Below are positions 63,790-64,000 of a stretch of DNA of 64,000 nt, in pieces. Position 1 is the first letter of the stretch. The number at the start of each line of letters is the position of its first letter. Origin of the DNA: Patiria pectinifera. Lineage: Eukaryota > Echinodermata > Asteroidea > Valvatida > Asterinidae. Location of the stretch: NCBI GenBank assembly GCA_029964075.1, contig CM057136.1:8308001-8372000 (forward strand). The letters are read 5' to 3'. The position numbers were made by a program, and so were the translations under genes. The notes under the pieces were generated by a model. The model had not been told where the DNA came from, did not search any database, and worked only from the letters and a program-made list of their open reading frames with translations.

Positions 63790-64000
63790 AATACACTCAA
63801 CCAAAAAAGAAAGTACACTCTTCCAATACTGTTTATTTTATCTCACTCAAATAACAACTAATCAGTACAGACATTCCTTAACAATCCAGCCCTACTCTTT
63901 ATTTGGCCCGAAACAGTAAGTGTAAGAAATAAGGCAATTTATGACAAATAATATCGAAAAAAACGTTGCAAATTGAGTGTACATGTACACCACAACTTGC
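63790..64000. mobile_element. TIR element, ATACACTCAACC family, copy 2, cut by window edge
   Basis: ATACACTCAACCAAAAAAGA begins the left half, followed by CAGTACAGACATTCCTTAAC and TATTTGGCCCGAAACAGT, parallel to 48760-48960. The right half lies beyond base 64000. Confidence 0.85.

Noticed and set aside
63223-63804. 193-residue minus-strand open frame, longest in the window
   Set aside because: It is a shifted frame over the RET cysteine-rich exon; the correct frame carries the conserved cysteine spacing.

Overview
The window is animal genomic DNA. It is AT-rich, the coding exons are short with GT..AG boundaries and kilobase introns, and the non-coding space is packed with transposon relics. 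No bacterial, viral or organellar gene set is present. The two recognisable genes (a peptide-type GPCR and a RET receptor tyrosine kinase), the TTAGGG-type telomere-like runs, and tRNA-headed SINEs ending in a GCGCTTTGAGA..GCGCTATATAA tail suggest a marine invertebrate deuterostome. An echinoderm is my best guess, with hemichordate or cephalochordate as alternatives; this is inference.

Left edge (1-3,500, + strand): the last two coding exons of a class A rhodopsin-like neuropeptide receptor (TM6 at 1861-1977; TM7 with NPFIY and the cytoplasmic tail at 2759-3073). A three-copy 122-bp tandem repeat and a possible poly(A) signal follow. The earlier exons lie outside the window or were not recognised.

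Middle (3,500-44,300): about 41 kb in which I find no host gene. It holds TIR/foldback elements, two hAT-like insertions with 8-bp target duplications, SINEs, frame-broken LINE fragments, a 17-bp minisatellite, a 3.8-kb inverted repeat built of ~380-bp subunits around a telomere-like core, and two related satellite clusters (28.4-30.8 kb and 34.8-36.7 kb) that end in the same flank.

Right third (44,496-63,661, - strand): twelve exons of a RET orthologue, from the cysteine-rich domain through the transmembrane segment, split kinase domain and C-terminal tail to the stop codon. I assembled them by translation and splice phase, and every junction keeps frame. Exon lengths in the kinase region (148, 108, 123, 71, 138, 100 nt) equal those I recall for human RET exons 12, 13, 15, 16, 17 and 18. 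The cadherin-like domains and start codon lie beyond the right edge. The RET introns carry many insertions, including a 9-bp-TSD element, TTAA-flanked MITEs, two SINEs and a palindromic element carrying a tRNA-like sequence. The two genes converge tail to tail across the repeat desert. They are probably unrelated functionally, though both encode membrane receptors.
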